A stretch of 64,000 nucleotides of DNA from Liopterus haemorrhoidalis (Eukaryota > Arthropoda > Insecta > Coleoptera > Dytiscidae). Below are positions 51,851-63,115 of the stretch, in pieces. The translations under genes and the position numbers were made by a program. Below the pieces are notes generated by a model. The model saw only the letters and a list, made by a program, of their open reading frames with translations, made no database searches and was not told the origin of the DNA. Positions within the stretch are counted from its first letter, which is position 1. Every line of letters starts with the position of its first letter. The stretch covers positions 40,582,606 through 40,646,605 of the forward strand of contig OZ020617.1 of the NCBI GenBank assembly GCA_963971575.1. Reading direction: 5' to 3'.

Positions 51851-52857
51851 TAGAGATGGTAATAAAAACTAATTAATCGATTAATTGATCATTTGATTAA
51901 TCGAAATGTGATAATCGATTTCCGATTAAATTGGTAGAAAATAATCGATTATGAAATACAAAAAAAAACATACACTTCGCCGACAAAAAATGGTCTTAAT
52001 GTTGTATTTTAAAGGCTGATATAAAATTATTTAACCGTTTTATTACGAAACTATAAGTAATGGGAGGTAATACAATGTCTGCATAAACAAGTATTTTTTG
52101 TTGCTAATTAAACATGCTGTAACAATAAATAATGCCCGTTTGAACGAAGACTATATAATACTGCATATTAATACAAATAATTATTAAAATAAAATTTTGC
52201 CATTAGTTACATGACATTACATTAGTTACCCATCTTAGAGATTTCTAAACTCCTATAAGTGTTTTTTTGGTGCAATAAAATTAAAATGTGGCCGGAAGAC
52301 ATTGCATGAGCTGCGCCATTATATGAAGATGGCCGTAGTATTGAAATATCGCTGGTGTTTTGGATGTAACCAAAAATTCTATGCTATAAAGCATCATCAG
52401 CGATACACCATCCACGAGCCACAAGAAATTTGACAATTTCACCACGAGCTGTCCAAAGACGACTGAGGAAAAAAGGGCTTGTATCCAGAAGACCTGTAAC
52501 TTGCCAGGCTATCCTCGCAAATTATCGAGTGAACTGACTGGCCGTAAACTATAGCAGTACATTGGGCAGAAATGAGTAGCGGTTGGGTTTAATTTTCCAG
52601 ATGAGCGGGAACGAGTGTTCTGAAGACCTAGTAATCTAGGGAGTTCATTGAAAAGAAGAGAGCAAAGTTATCTTACCGACCAGTTTCAACAATACAACTA
52701 AGTAATTTCTTGAAAAATAAAATAAAGTTATCGATTAATAATAAAATTAATCGATTAATTATTAATTAATCGAAACCAAAAATATCATATGTTTAATCGA
52801 TTAATTGAAACAAAATAATCGATTATTTCAATATTCGAGTAATCGTTGCCATCTCTA
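51851..52857. mobile_element. Non-autonomous hAT element with ATTAATCGATTAA ends
   Basis: Termini TAGAGATGGTAA and TTGCCATCTCTA, perfect 8-bp duplication CCGGTGGT (51843-51850, 52858-52865). Multiple TTAATCGATTAATT words at both ends. The 1,007-bp interior shows no transposase I can name. Confidence 0.88.
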
Positions 52858-52973
52858 CCGGTGGTCCATCATGGATTTAGTCAGTCTGCCAGTCCAATCA
52901 TAGAAAAACTATTTTTGCATATATTATAACTTAATGATGAGTGTAATTATGTGCAGAAAATTCATATGTATAC

Positions 52974-53890
52974 AGGGTATTTGTTTGAAACGGGGCACCC
53001 CGAAAATCTCCTTTATTTGTAAAGATACAAAAAATCTTCAGAACAAAAGTTAAACTAGACAATAAGGCCCATCTAAAGGTTACTATAAGAATTCTGAGGC
53101 ACTTCCGGTTTCACCGAAAATTATGTCAACTTTTGATCTAGCATAGGGAATCGATAATTTTATATTTTTTCCTAAAAGTACGTTAAATTAGCTTTACAAT
53201 GAGAACAAAAAGTCATATTTTTATGTTAACCATTTCAAAATGGCAACCATTTATTTACAAAATAATAATCAACATAAGTTTTACAAAGTTGAACGTAGCA
53301 AGCTTTGAAAACAATAAAAAAAAAACGAAATATCTCTAAAATAAACTATTTGACAATTTAGAAAAAAAAAAAACTATTACTTTTTCAAATTTTACAAAAA
53401 AAAATATATATATAATGTTCGATCAAACCACCATTATTGTCCACACATTTTCTCATTTTTAATAAAAACTCTTTCATCGCCCTTATAAGAGTACACTCTT
53501 GGATATCCCGGATTGCACTTCTAACACTTTCTTCTAAATCTTCTATCGTCTTCTTCTGGATCGTTTTTGAATTTCGAAAGAACCTCGCTGGCTTAATTTG
53601 TTCTTAAGTTGTATAAAACATTTAATTGAAAAATTTAAATTTAAGTTATTTCATATTATTTCATATAATAACTAGTTATAACAGTTTATTTTGGAGATAT
53701 TTTGTTTCTTTTTTTATTGTTTTCAAAGCTTGCTACGTTCAACTTTGTTAAACTTATGTTGATTATTATTTTGTAAATAAATGGTCGCCATTTTGAAATG
53801 GTTAACATAAAAATATGACTTTTTGGTGTCATTGCAAAGCTAATTTAATGTACTTTTAGGAAAAAAATATAAAATTATCGATTCCCTATG
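52974..53890. mobile_element. Long-inverted-repeat element with a transposase C-terminal scrap
   Basis: Arms 53142-53350 and 53689-53890 are inverse at roughly 90 percent (e.g. CAAGCTTTGAAAACAATAAA / TTTATTGTTTTCAAAGCTTG). The left side extends outward to ACAGGGTATTTGTTTGAAAC at 52974, a terminus type seen on many insect elements; the right side lacks this extension. Central 340 bp encode a transposase tail on the minus strand. Confidence 0.7.
53420..53560 (-). pseudogene. Tc1/mariner-like transposase tail
   Basis: Minus strand reads LEESVRSAIRDIQECTLIRA, then KEFLLKMRKCVDNNGGLIEH. Helical I-R-x-I-x-x-x-x-L-x-R-A then R-x-x-x-C-x-x-x-x-G is the usual end of DDE transposases of this superfamily in insects. 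Confidence 0.6.
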
Positions 53891-54598
53891 ATAGTAACTG
53901 ACCTTGTTCAATGCCAAATTTAGTTACTATAATCATAGTAACTGAGTTACAGAATTGGTCTGAATCTCACAGTAACTACACTGGTTTTGAAGAGGATGAG
54001 GCGCAAATTCTGTATCTTGCCTAGGACGCCAAAAGCTATCGCTATGCCACTGTATATAGATGTTTCTAAGATAACTATCAACTGGTAACTATACTGATTA
54101 GGATTAGGATAAAGTATATGTCAAATCATAAACAATTAATAAGATAACTCCTAGGTGTCGTTTACCGCTCACACTGTATAAAAGGCAACAGTTTAAACGG
54201 AGCCCCAGAAGCTCTTATGGCATATAATAATATTTAGTTCTAAAGTATAAGTCACTATGTAGTGTCTTTACTTACTGTATCCTGCATTCAAAGAGTTGAA
54301 GGAAGAAGAAACCTTGGAAAAACGATTTTCTGGCTCACTTATCTGAGAAAATGGTTTGGAGTTTGTTCAACGGTATTATTTCGAGCTGCAGCGAATAAAT
54401 CATGCTATGCCTTATCGAGAGGCAACAACTTATGATCTTCTTCTCTAAGTGCTTTGCTTTCCACGGACATTAGCGATCATCAATATTATTTTAATTTTGT
54501 TAACAACTCGCCTGAATAACCATGTAGTAGTAACTCGCCACTGCCCCAAGTTTTAAAAAGTTCTTCTCTCAGGTCCTCAATTCCCTCTATTTGGCCTT
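53891..54598. other. Intergenic, nothing firm
   Basis: TAGTTACTATAATCATAGTAACTGAG (53929-53954) is a short imperfect palindrome. Reads such as SDKMVWSLFNGII near 54340 hint at a very old coding scrap that I cannot assign. Confidence 0.3.
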
Positions 54599-54640
54599 GT
54601 ACGAGGGTTGCCTCTTATATTTCGGGATTACGCATAACTA

Positions 54641-55817
54641 TAGTCGGATTGCTGATAGGTGACTGTTATATGTATGAATCAAGTAGTGAATTCATATAAT
54701 AATCTAGTTACCATTTTTCAGCGATTTTAAAAATGTTTTTTGTTATTTGTCTTAACTGTCAGTGTCTGTTAATAATATTAATTAATAGAGCTTGCGGCCA
54801 ATTATTAAATTCACAAACTTTAGTTTTAAATCTGCTGGAATATTTTAATTCCGAAAAAGAGAACAATGGGCCACTTATTTCTCTATCTTGTGTCCATCAA
54901 AGAGTAGCAACTGCCTTGAAGATTTCGGAATCAACAATTCGTAGAATTATAAAATGTAATAAATCTGAACTTCTCACTAACAAAACCACGAGAAAACGAA
55001 GGAAATTAAAATCTGAACTAGTTTATTTTATTGATACATTGGCACAAACGTATAGTCATGAAGTACTAAGATTACCTTCTTATCACTACTAGTTTAACCC
55101 CATTGAACTAATTGGGGGTATAACAAAAAATTATTTTGATAGACATATTGGTCAAAACGGATATAGTGATAAAGAAGTTTTGAAAATGTGGCAAGTAGCC
55201 TGTGATCAAATTAATTGTGAAACTTGGGCAAAATCTGTTAAAAAAAATCGAAAATTTAATAAATGAATGGTGGGAAAAGGAAATGATTGTTGATGATATT
55301 AATCCAATAATAATAAATACAAGAAATGACAGCGATAGTTCAGATGACGACGATATCATGCATTACAGTCACTAATTTTTTAAAATAAAAATAAACATTT
55401 AAATATAACTTGTAGCAATATATTATATGAATAAATATATTTTTACTTAATATTTTATTACTTTGTACTTAGGGGAAACATAAAAATTTAACAACATATT
55501 ATAATCAAAATTTACGTATGAGTATAAGTTTTTCCTTATTTATAATTATTATCTTAAAATTAATAATTTAGTTTGTTTGAGTACTGCTGTGAATTTATTT
55601 TCGTGCTCTAATTAGTAAAGATATCTACGAATCATGCCGTTTCTTTCTAATGGTTTGGTTTTTGTTTTCAAATAATTTGGAAGGTTAGTTTTCAACTTGT
55701 GTCACTATACGTTACTGTGGGTATGCAAATAATTATAATAATATAGACAGAGAAAGCATATAGTATTGTACATCGATACTTGTAGCAACGAACAGTCACC
55801 TATCAGCAATCCGACTA
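54641..55817 (+). mobile_element. TA-flanked Tc1/mariner-superfamily deletion derivative
   Basis: Termini TAGTCGGATTGCTGATAGGT GACTGTT (left) and its inverse (right) match over 27 bases plus TA on both sides (54639-54640, 55818-55819). 1,177 bp; holds the start and end of a transposase with the middle removed. Confidence 0.85.
54733..55345 (+). pseudogene. Tc1/mariner-superfamily transposase, internally deleted
   Basis: N-terminal frame: SCVHQRVATALKISESTIRR is an HTH, followed by basic KTTRKRRKLKSE. At about 55060 it jumps to VLRLPSYHY and, after a stop, FNPIELIGGITKNYFDRHIG, the last catalytic motif (LRLPPYHC..NPIELIW) of a DDE_3-type transposase. The tail has GYSDKEVLKMWQVACDQIN and an acidic DSDSSDDDDI end in another frame. 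First and second catalytic Asp are gone. Confidence 0.78.
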
Positions 55818-55932
55818 TAGTGCTGCGATCTGGCCTTAGCTTTTGTCGTAAAGTTTGACATTTTTGAAGGTATACGTACGAGGGCTATTTGTGTTGTTTA
55901 TACTAACTTGAAAAAATTCATCTCGGCTAAAA

Positions 55933-56157
55933 ATGGAATTAAATCGTGAACATTTTCGAGCGATTATTTTTAACTTTCGACGTGGATTAACCCAACAACA
56001 GTGCATCGATGAACTTAATTCGACCTTTGACGATGAAGCACCATCAAGGACTACTGTTAATCGATGGTTTGCCGACTTCAATAGTGGCCGTAGTTCGCTC
56101 CTGGTCGTCCAAAATCGGTTGTTCTTTCGGAAAACATTGATGCTGGGTGTGAATTGA
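55933..56157 (+). pseudogene. Mariner transposase N-terminus
   Basis: MELNREHFRAIIFNFRRGLT, QQQCIDELNSTFDDEAPSRT and TVNRWFADFNSGRSSL are the first HTH and linker of a mariner transposase. After it the frame shifts (GRPKSV region), then DYHVTYRDIEVSLSIS can be read to about 56215. No catalytic residues remain. Confidence 0.78.
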
Positions 56158-56285
56158 TACTGCAAGATTATCATGTGACTTATCGTGATATTGAGGTATC
56201 CTTGAGCATTAGTGAACATTCACTATCGTTCTGATTTAACGGCTATAATATCAACATCATAATAATCCGATTAAATTTCATGGTT

Positions 56286-56532
56286 GCCAACGGAGTGGGC
56301 GAGCGCATTAAATCGTGCAGTTTGGACTGGTGAAAACAGTCTGGATTGTGATGTTGGTGGTTCGATTCTCCGTTGGTGATATTATTAGGGCGAGAATAAT
56401 ATGTTTAAATTACTCTCATTTCACAATCATTCACCCCCATCCAGGTGTAGGTGCTCGCCCCCCTGGCATCGGCAATTAGCCTCATTGCAGAAATAGTCCT
56501 AGGTAAAACAAATACATTAAAAAAAAAAAAAA
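56286..56532 (+). mobile_element. Serine-tRNA-derived SINE, copy 2
   Basis: Starts GCCAACGGAGTGGGCGAGCG, B box GGTTCGATTCT, body GGGCGAGAATAATATGTTTA and CCATCCAGGTGTAGGTGCTC, A-rich tail at 56517-56532. TCATGGTT at 56278-56285 and 56533-56540 is the target duplication. About 85 percent similar to the minus-strand copy at 48710-48959. Confidence 0.9.
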
Positions 56533-56671
56533 TCATGGTTCATAAGTTTATGCCATTCATTTGGCTCTTCTTGAATTGGCACATATGCATAGAAGTATTT
56601 TACGTTAAAAAATTCCAAACAGATTTTCCATTGATGGGCATTTTATAGTCTCGCACTTTCGCAGTGCCAGC

Positions 56672-56916
56672 CAGAGCCGGCGCGAGGCATGTGCAGCGGC
56701 ACATGACCCCGCGGTCAACGGCAGGCCCCGCGGTTCAACAACAGGCCCCGCGCATATAGATGAGGACCTTTTTTTTGCTCCTCACTTGGATCTGAACAAC
56801 AGACCCCGCGCATGGAGTTGAGGACCTTTTTTTTGCTCCTCACTTGGATCTGGCAGGTGAATACTTTTTTTTTGCTCTTCTCGCACATGGCCCCGCAAAT
56901 TCTAGCGCCGGCCCTG
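56672..56916. mobile_element. hAT-type MITE with GAGGACC modules
   Basis: CAGAGCCGGCGCGAG and CTAGCGCCGGCCCTG at the ends; flanks GTGCCAGC and GTGTCATC match 6 of 8. Interior: three GAGGACC(or GAATAC)TTTTTTTTGCTC repeats as in 9540-9756. Confidence 0.75.
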
Positions 56917-56999
56917 GTGTCATCCAATGATTTTGTGAGGTCTGAGACACGACATTAAAACTGAGGCTCTTCAAAAGTAACAAATCAAAATGATACAAA

Positions 57000-57105
57000 A
57001 AAAAGTAGTAGATGAATCGAAGTGATGATAAAAAAGGTAGATGGATCAAAGTGATAACAAGTAAAAGGTAGACGGATCGAATCGATGACAAGAAAAAGAG
57101 GACAT
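57000..57105. repeat. Minisatellite-like repeat, about 33-bp unit
   Basis: Three units of AAAGGTAGA(T/C)GGATC, AAAGTGATGA(C/T)AAGT with variation. Confidence 0.65.
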
Positions 57106-57838
57106 ACCAAAATTTTTGAGGCCTGCGACATAAGTTTAGTTCGCCTCATCGAAGGCTCGGCCCTGCACTTTGGTGGCCTTACTTATGAGTTTGGATTTAA
57201 TTAGATGTACGAAGCTGTAGTAACACTTATTACTTAGAATAATCGTTTAGTAATAAAAAGTCAATTTTCTTAATTAATTTATTAAACATTTCAATAACAC
57301 AAAATGGTAGCCATCTTTGAAAAACAGTTTTTCAATAAATTATCTACTCCATCTATTTGACATTATTAAAGTGAATAAATCATTATTATTAATATTGTCA
57401 TTTCTTTCCTAGAAAACATACTTTTGTTGCAAACTTATTTAGCTTATAATAATACTGTTTTGCATTTTTATTTTATTTATTTATTTTTTTTTCTTAAACA
57501 ATATTATTTCAAAAAATTCTTTTGAAAACAAATCATACAATATGTACTTCTACGAAGTCAGATCTACAATAGGATTATAAACAATGTTGTTTAGAATCGA
57601 CATACGATTTAAAAAATGAAATTACATTTTCTCGTTTAGTGTAAAATGAACTTTTAGTTCATAAATTAATAAATACAAGTGAGCATTTTCTATACTCTAA
57701 ATTCTAAATATACAAACTCTTCTTGTCGATTTATATTGAAGAACGAAATGTAATCTCTTTAAAATTGAATTAACAAGAAATTATAGCGTTTAGTGGAAAA
57801 CTAAAATGGTAGGACCAGATATTTACTATATTACTGGC
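57106..57838. other. Intergenic, nothing firm
   Basis: AAGGCTCGGCCCTG near 57158 may be another right terminus of the hAT-type MITE at 56672. The rest is A+T-rich without signal. Confidence 0.35.
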
Positions 57839-58003
57839 TATTCCAAACGATGAGGCGGAACTAATTGGAATTTTCATTTTTGTAAGTTGTCATTAGCTAT
57901 TTTTTTATATGTGGAAGTTGGCTTTTCCTGAACAAAATGATCAAAAGTTTCAATCAATCTGTAAAAATTTGAAAATCTAGTTCGGCCTAATCGTTTGGAA
58001 TAG
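57839..58003. mobile_element. MITE family 1, short subfamily, 165-bp copy
   Basis: CTATTCCAAACGATGAGGCG at the left and CGGCCTAATCGTTTGGAATA at the right, inverted. Module TGAACAAAATGATCAAAAGT matches 14528-14707 in reverse orientation. Confidence 0.75.
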
Positions 58004-58014
58004 AATTTTCCAAG

Positions 58015-58194
58015 AATGTTTCATTTTGTAATACGTAACTAGATCTGATGATTTTGGTGACTCTTATCGTACAGTCGTACAGACTTTGACGTATCCATGT
58101 AAACCAATCCTATCATAATATTATAAATGTATTGTAAATAGACAACATTAAAAATGAACATTCCCTGTTAGTTACATATTACAAAATGAAACAT
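58015..58194. mobile_element. MITE family 3, complete 180-bp copy
   Basis: ATGTTTCATTTTGTAATACG and its inverse TATTACAAAATGAAACAT at the ends; GTAACTAG / TAGTTAC continues inward. The neighbour of a family 1 copy only 11 bases away. Confidence 0.78.
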
Positions 58195-60153
58195 AATATA
58201 AATAATAAAATATATAATAATATTATATGCAGAGAATATACCGTCCAGTGAATTAGCTAATGTAAATATAAATCATTCGAATTTTTGAACAAGGTTTTTA
58301 TTTTAGAAACATTTCACTAAACAATTTTTTAGCTTCCCCAGGTGCTGAAATTGCAGTAAAATATGTACAACCATACTCATCCAGAAATGCTACCACTTCG
58401 TCCATTTTTGAGGATGATCTCCAACCATGTCTACTTATATACGTTAGTATAGAATAGGTAAATATTTATAACTTATATTAAGAATTACATAACTGTACAA
58501 ATGTTATTGTAATTTAAGCACCAAAGAAGCAAAAAATTGTTTAGCGAGACGTTGTGTTTCTACAATAAATTCTTTGTCCAAAAAGTTGAGTAATTTTTAT
58601 TTACATAATAGCTGTTTATATTAAAAAAAAGTATAAATTGAAGTTCTAACAAAATAAATAGGGTTAATGGGGTAGTTTTTAACTATCCCCTAACTCCTAC
58701 CTACGCCACTGAAGCTTTAGTGAATTTATTAATTATTATTAAAAATATAGTTTTAAATTATTTAGAAAAACATTTTTTAACATTAAGCGAATAAAAAAAG
58801 GTTATTAGAGCAACAGTAGTCCAATCCAAAATATGAAGAACATGTTTTTAAAAACCTGGTAGATGCTGGGACAGTCACCTCCTAAAAATTTTTAATAAAA
58901 AAACTGATTTTAAAATTTCATTCATACTTTAAAATTGCATTAAACTAGCTAAATATATCTGCATATATTTATTTATACTATTTTGATTCAAAGATTTTTC
59001 ATATAGGTAAGTGTTAGATTTTAAAAATTTAGATCTCGAAAACAATGCTCAGGTCACTACTGGTAGTGTCCCAATATACAGTGTTGCCACATGCGATTTC
59101 TAATGTATTTATCTATGCAACTAATAAAAATTAATTGGAAAATGCAATTGCTGCAATTTCTTTCTGAGGTGTAGTCTCTATGTATTATTGAATTTCGGAG
59201 AAATGAACATTTAATACAGAGTTCAGTAAAAAAACATGGTAGTATTACCATTTTTAATTATTTTTATTTTTATTATGTTGACCATAATACAATTTTTCGG
59301 TCATTAATTTTTTATTAAAGCATATTTTCAATCGGAGATACGTAATAAACAAGGATTTGGAATTATTTCACATTAATTTGTTTTTGTAAGTTTCCCCTGG
59401 AAGTACCAACCTTTAAAATTAATCTATTAAGCGGGAAATTCAAACGCCTATCAATAATTAATGAACGTGCTGTAAGTTGGAGCAATTGCTATTTCTCGTT
59501 CCTCATATGTCTAAGGTATTTTTATATCAGTTCCATCTCGGTGGCAAATTTTAATAATATAATTTACTGTATCCTACTCGTCTTCTAGTAATTCTAAATA
59601 TTTTATGGGGTACTCTAAGAAGAAAAACTAGTTAGGTAGTATCAATAGCTAACAGATTACGCTATTGTTGCCCTTATAACCTCAAATATAATCCACACAA
59701 TTATAAATATTAAAATAAATAAAAATCAATATAAATCGACTTGCAGTGGTTTGTGAAAATTCGTAGTCTTACAATACTTAAAGCACCCTTGAAAAGGATT
59801 CATATCACTTTTATAATATATAATAATAAACCTAGGACATGTTGGCAGAATAAAAACAACTGGCACGCATTGGAAATCCTCATGTCTAAGTTTATAGCAT
59901 ATACATTTTCACAACTCTCTGTAATAGGCAATCTTCGACTCTAAAAATAATTATACTTATAGGTCTATCACATACAGGGAATCGTATATACTCACATATT
60001 GTCTACACATTATTAATTTCAATCAAACACACACATTTTAGTTATAATTTAATAAACTGGATAACTGTATATTTTAATTCCCAACTCCTTCCTCCAATCC
60101 TCCACCAGGTAAAAGGAAAAGAGGGCGACCAAATGTGGCGTGCAAAATAAACA
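58195..60153. other. Intergenic; one coding-like spot with an inverted partner
   Basis: Minus-strand 58298-58445 reads RHGWRSSSKMDEVVAFLDEY and ISAPGEAKKLFSEMFLK then stop. A diverged inverse copy of its end is at 58517-58575. Not identified; see findings. Elsewhere nothing recognised. Confidence 0.3.
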
Positions 60154-60157
60154 TTAA

Positions 60158-61200
60158 GGTACGCGTATAGTGAAAGATTGTTGCTGGTACTGGTTGTCAG
60201 CGCTAGCGAAGGTCAACCTGCGAGCAGGAATATCCTTGTGTTATCAATGATACCACGCACAGTAGAGGTTGGTGTTGGTTTCCCAGAGTTGGCTGCCAGC
60301 ACGAACCAGCGTCCGTAACAAGCTACCAGCATCCACCAACCAGCTTTCACTATTGGTGACTCAACTTAACGCGTATCCCTCTAGCGGCAAAAAAGCGAAC
60401 ACTTCGAAAAAGGTTACTGTCATTGTTTACGTATAATTCACCATGTGTTTTATTGTTTCTGTCCATTCTCACTCCATTTTTACAGCGAATAAAGTGATAA
60501 ATTTAAGAAAAAAATATTAAATACTCCTTGTTGTGTGTATGGTAGTCAATCACAGGAAGAACATCTTCGAATATTAGATTGAAAGATTATCAGTGATTCT
60601 AAAATTTTGTTTCTATTGAAGGGAATTTATACTGTTCAGATGATTTTAAACAAGTTTTCAACGTTGAATTTTTCATTTTCCCTGTCTCACATGTGCAAGA
60701 AAATCGTTTAATGTTGTGTAAATTATTGTTAATATAATTAAAAGCCCTTGTTATTTCATGGGAGTGTTCCATAACTGTGTTAGTTTGCAAATATTTGACA
60801 GTTTTCTTGTGTAGAATAAATTACAAGTTCTCTTTCTATAAAATTTCTTGAGATATGTGTAGATATTAAGTATTCAAATAAATGTTTTAAGTTCAAAGTA
60901 TAACATTTTATTTTCTTTGTGAGTATAAGCTGGCACCAACATTATAACCTCTGAAAATATTCATTTACAAGCAGCAAATTTTATCATAAAATGGATTCAC
61001 ATATATTTATACACTTTTTTAATACTCGGTTATAATTTAAATATATTGTATACAGCAAGAAAACGTAAATTAGACCAAAAATTGATTATAAACCAATACT
61101 GTTTACATACGTTGACAGATGACTATCCTTTTTCGTGTCAAAAGTTCACAAGGCGATAGTGGCGCCGTTTCGGTGATTATAGTCGCGAATACGCGTACCC
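60158..61200. mobile_element. TTAA-flanked element, possibly piggyBac-type
   Basis: TTAA at 60154-60157 and 61201-61204 enclose GGTACGCGTATAGTG at the left and CGCGAATACGCGTACCC at the right, inverted over about 12 bases. A second inverse of the left end (CTTTCACTATTGGTG ... TTAACGCGTATCCCT) is at 60343-60380, so the element may instead be the 230-bp unit 60158-60380. No transposase frame. Confidence 0.5.
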
Positions 61201-61301
61201 TTAAGAAAGAACAATAAGTATTTGGACAGAGGTTTTTTGAAACTAAAGCAAAAGACAGAAAATGGTGCAGAGAAACTATTGTAAATATAGTGAACCCCAA
61301 T

Positions 61302-61530
61302 CAGAGCTGTGCCAAATACTCAAATACCAATCAAAGTATTTGAAATAATGTATTTTAAATAATTTAAATGTAATTGAAATACTAGGAGTAGTACTTCATA
61401 AACTGGAAAATAATTGAACTGCTCAAGTATTTGAAATATGGAAAGTTAAAAACTACTTGAAATACCCTGAATATTTAAAATATCAAATGTCAAGTACCGA
61501 AAGTAAATGAAATACCCAAAATAAATATCG
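61302..61530. repeat. hAT-type terminus with AAATAC repeats
   Basis: CAGAGCTGTGCCAAATACTC followed by many TTGAAATACT words; same architecture as the hAT MITEs above, but without a second end. Confidence 0.5.
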
Positions 61531-61794
61531 AAAAAGAAAATTTTTAACCAATTTATAAAATCTAGAACCGAAATAAATACGTTAAAAATTATAATGATAG
61601 TAAAAGATTTTAAAAAAAATTAATATGAAGAAAATTGTAAATATTTCTACTTCAGAACGAAGAAAAAGTTCTGCAGTTCTGGTAAATTATGCATGGTATT
61701 AAAGAGTTAGTTCCAAGTTTTCATGTGGGTGAAATTCTTTTTTTGAGCGACCATATCAAAAACAGTTCTTTTTAATCATCTAGTACCGACCATA

Positions 61795-61822
61795 AAGTAA
61801 ATCGGCCTAGGCCGATTTACTT
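61795..61822. repeat. Perfect 28-bp palindrome
   Basis: The two 14-base halves, centred on CCTAGG at 61806-61811, are exact reverse complements with no spacer. Confidence 0.92.
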
Positions 61823-62028
61823 ATTTTTTTGGCCACTGGATGCTAGAGCCATCTATGTGTCATATCTCAAGTTACAAGATCTCCATGGTTACATTAAAAC
61901 AATTGACAGTCTAATATTTATAATTGCAATAATTGTTCAGTAACTATAAATTATCCTATGTAAGTAAAAAAATATAACTTTTCTAATAAAAATTTCTTTT
62001 GAACGCCCAAAAAATATAATGGGCACCT

Positions 62029-62122
62029 TGGCCAAAAAGATCTTTTTCGTCCTTATCTGTTTACAGTTCTCGGCTGCGCCTCGGCCTTCGGGTGCGACTA
62101 AAAAAGATCTAATTTTTGGCCA
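62029..62122. repeat. Inverted repeat around GGCCAAAAAGATCTTTTT
   Basis: TTGGCCAAAAAGATCTTTTT at 62029 and AAAAAAGATCTAATTTTTGG at 62100 are imperfect inverses about 50 bases apart; the interior is C+G-rich (CTCGGCTGCGCCTCGG). Confidence 0.65.
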
Positions 62123-62714
62123 TGGTACACAAATAACTATTATGTCCCCAATTACTATTCCTTTATAGTGACAGTCATTGAATATTATTTTATATCTCTC
62201 GTGAAAATTGGAGGAGGGCTGTAAAATAGGAGAAGGGTTGTTGTGGTTGTTCTTGCGAATCGCAACTTCAAGGTACCATGATGAATAACGTAAATTTGAT
62301 ACAAGAAATCAAAAACAAAAGTTGCTAATGCGTATTACTATGCACTTGGTCCTCTACGCAAAATGAAACTCTTCTCTTGAAACACCAAGATCAGTTAACG
62401 TGTCTACTTGTTGAATTTCGATAGAAATGTATATCAGTTTTATTACATTTTGGTCTCAAAAGAATTACAGACTAGAGAAAAAGTAAGACAGAGAATCAAA
62501 CAGTAATATGTATACAATTTTTAACTGCCTCTTGTAATACAGAATTTAAACATGCCAATTGATCGACAGAGAACCGATAAACAAATATATATCTATTTCA
62601 CATAGTTCTATGTAAAATTCAATGACGTCTATGAGCTTCTCATACTCAAAGTACGTTCGTAGATTTTACTGTCGTTTAAGATATTACATCGTTGAATATA
62701 TTCAGATAAACGTG

Positions 62715-62732
62715 TGTGTGTGTGTGTGTGTT
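62715..62732. repeat. (GT)n microsatellite
   Basis: About nine GT units. Confidence 0.85.
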
Positions 62733-62865
62733 TTTGTATATTAAATTGTATTATATTTTGTAAGTGCTTGTATTGCAGCTGTGTCTAAAGCGGGTAAAAT
62801 AAAACAATAGTTCTTTCTCACCATCCCAACAAATAGCATCGCTTAATATTTATGACCTTCTAGAC

Positions 62866-63115
62866 CAGCGGTGGGCAAACCGCGGCCGCATGTGGCCCTT
62901 GTAGGCATTTTATGCGGCCCACCAATATTCACAAACAATTGCTTTTTAAAGTGAAAAAATTAGAAAATGGAGGCGAGATCGTGTTTTTTTCTCTGCACTT
63001 TAAAAATAGACGTGAGGCCGTTGTTTTTGCTCTTCACTTTCATATGGGGAGGGCACCAGAATATTATGTGCGGTAATATTATAATGTCAATAATAAAATT
63101 TCCCCGAGTATATAC
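62866..63115. repeat. hAT-type terminus, single end
   Basis: CAGCGGTGGGCAAACCGCGG then CCGCATGTGGCCC is a common hAT terminus. Near 62998-63060 there is a variant of the GAGGACC module (GTGAGGCCGTTGTTTTTGCT). No right end found. Confidence 0.5.

Larger units (their letters stand above)
54599..56277 (+). mobile_element. Mariner 5' part, interrupted by a Tc1-type derivative
   Basis: TACGAGGGTTGCCTCTTATA at 54599 is the same terminus as at 24197. After the insertion, sequence resumes at 55820 and passes a second TACGAGGGCTATTTGTG at 55878 before the transposase N-terminus. The 3' half is absent; a SINE follows at 56286. Two termini in direct orientation suggest two mariner starts side by side. 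Confidence 0.6.

Noticed and set aside
62700..62740. Regulatory GT tract
   Set aside because: A short microsatellite with no gene nearby to support a role.
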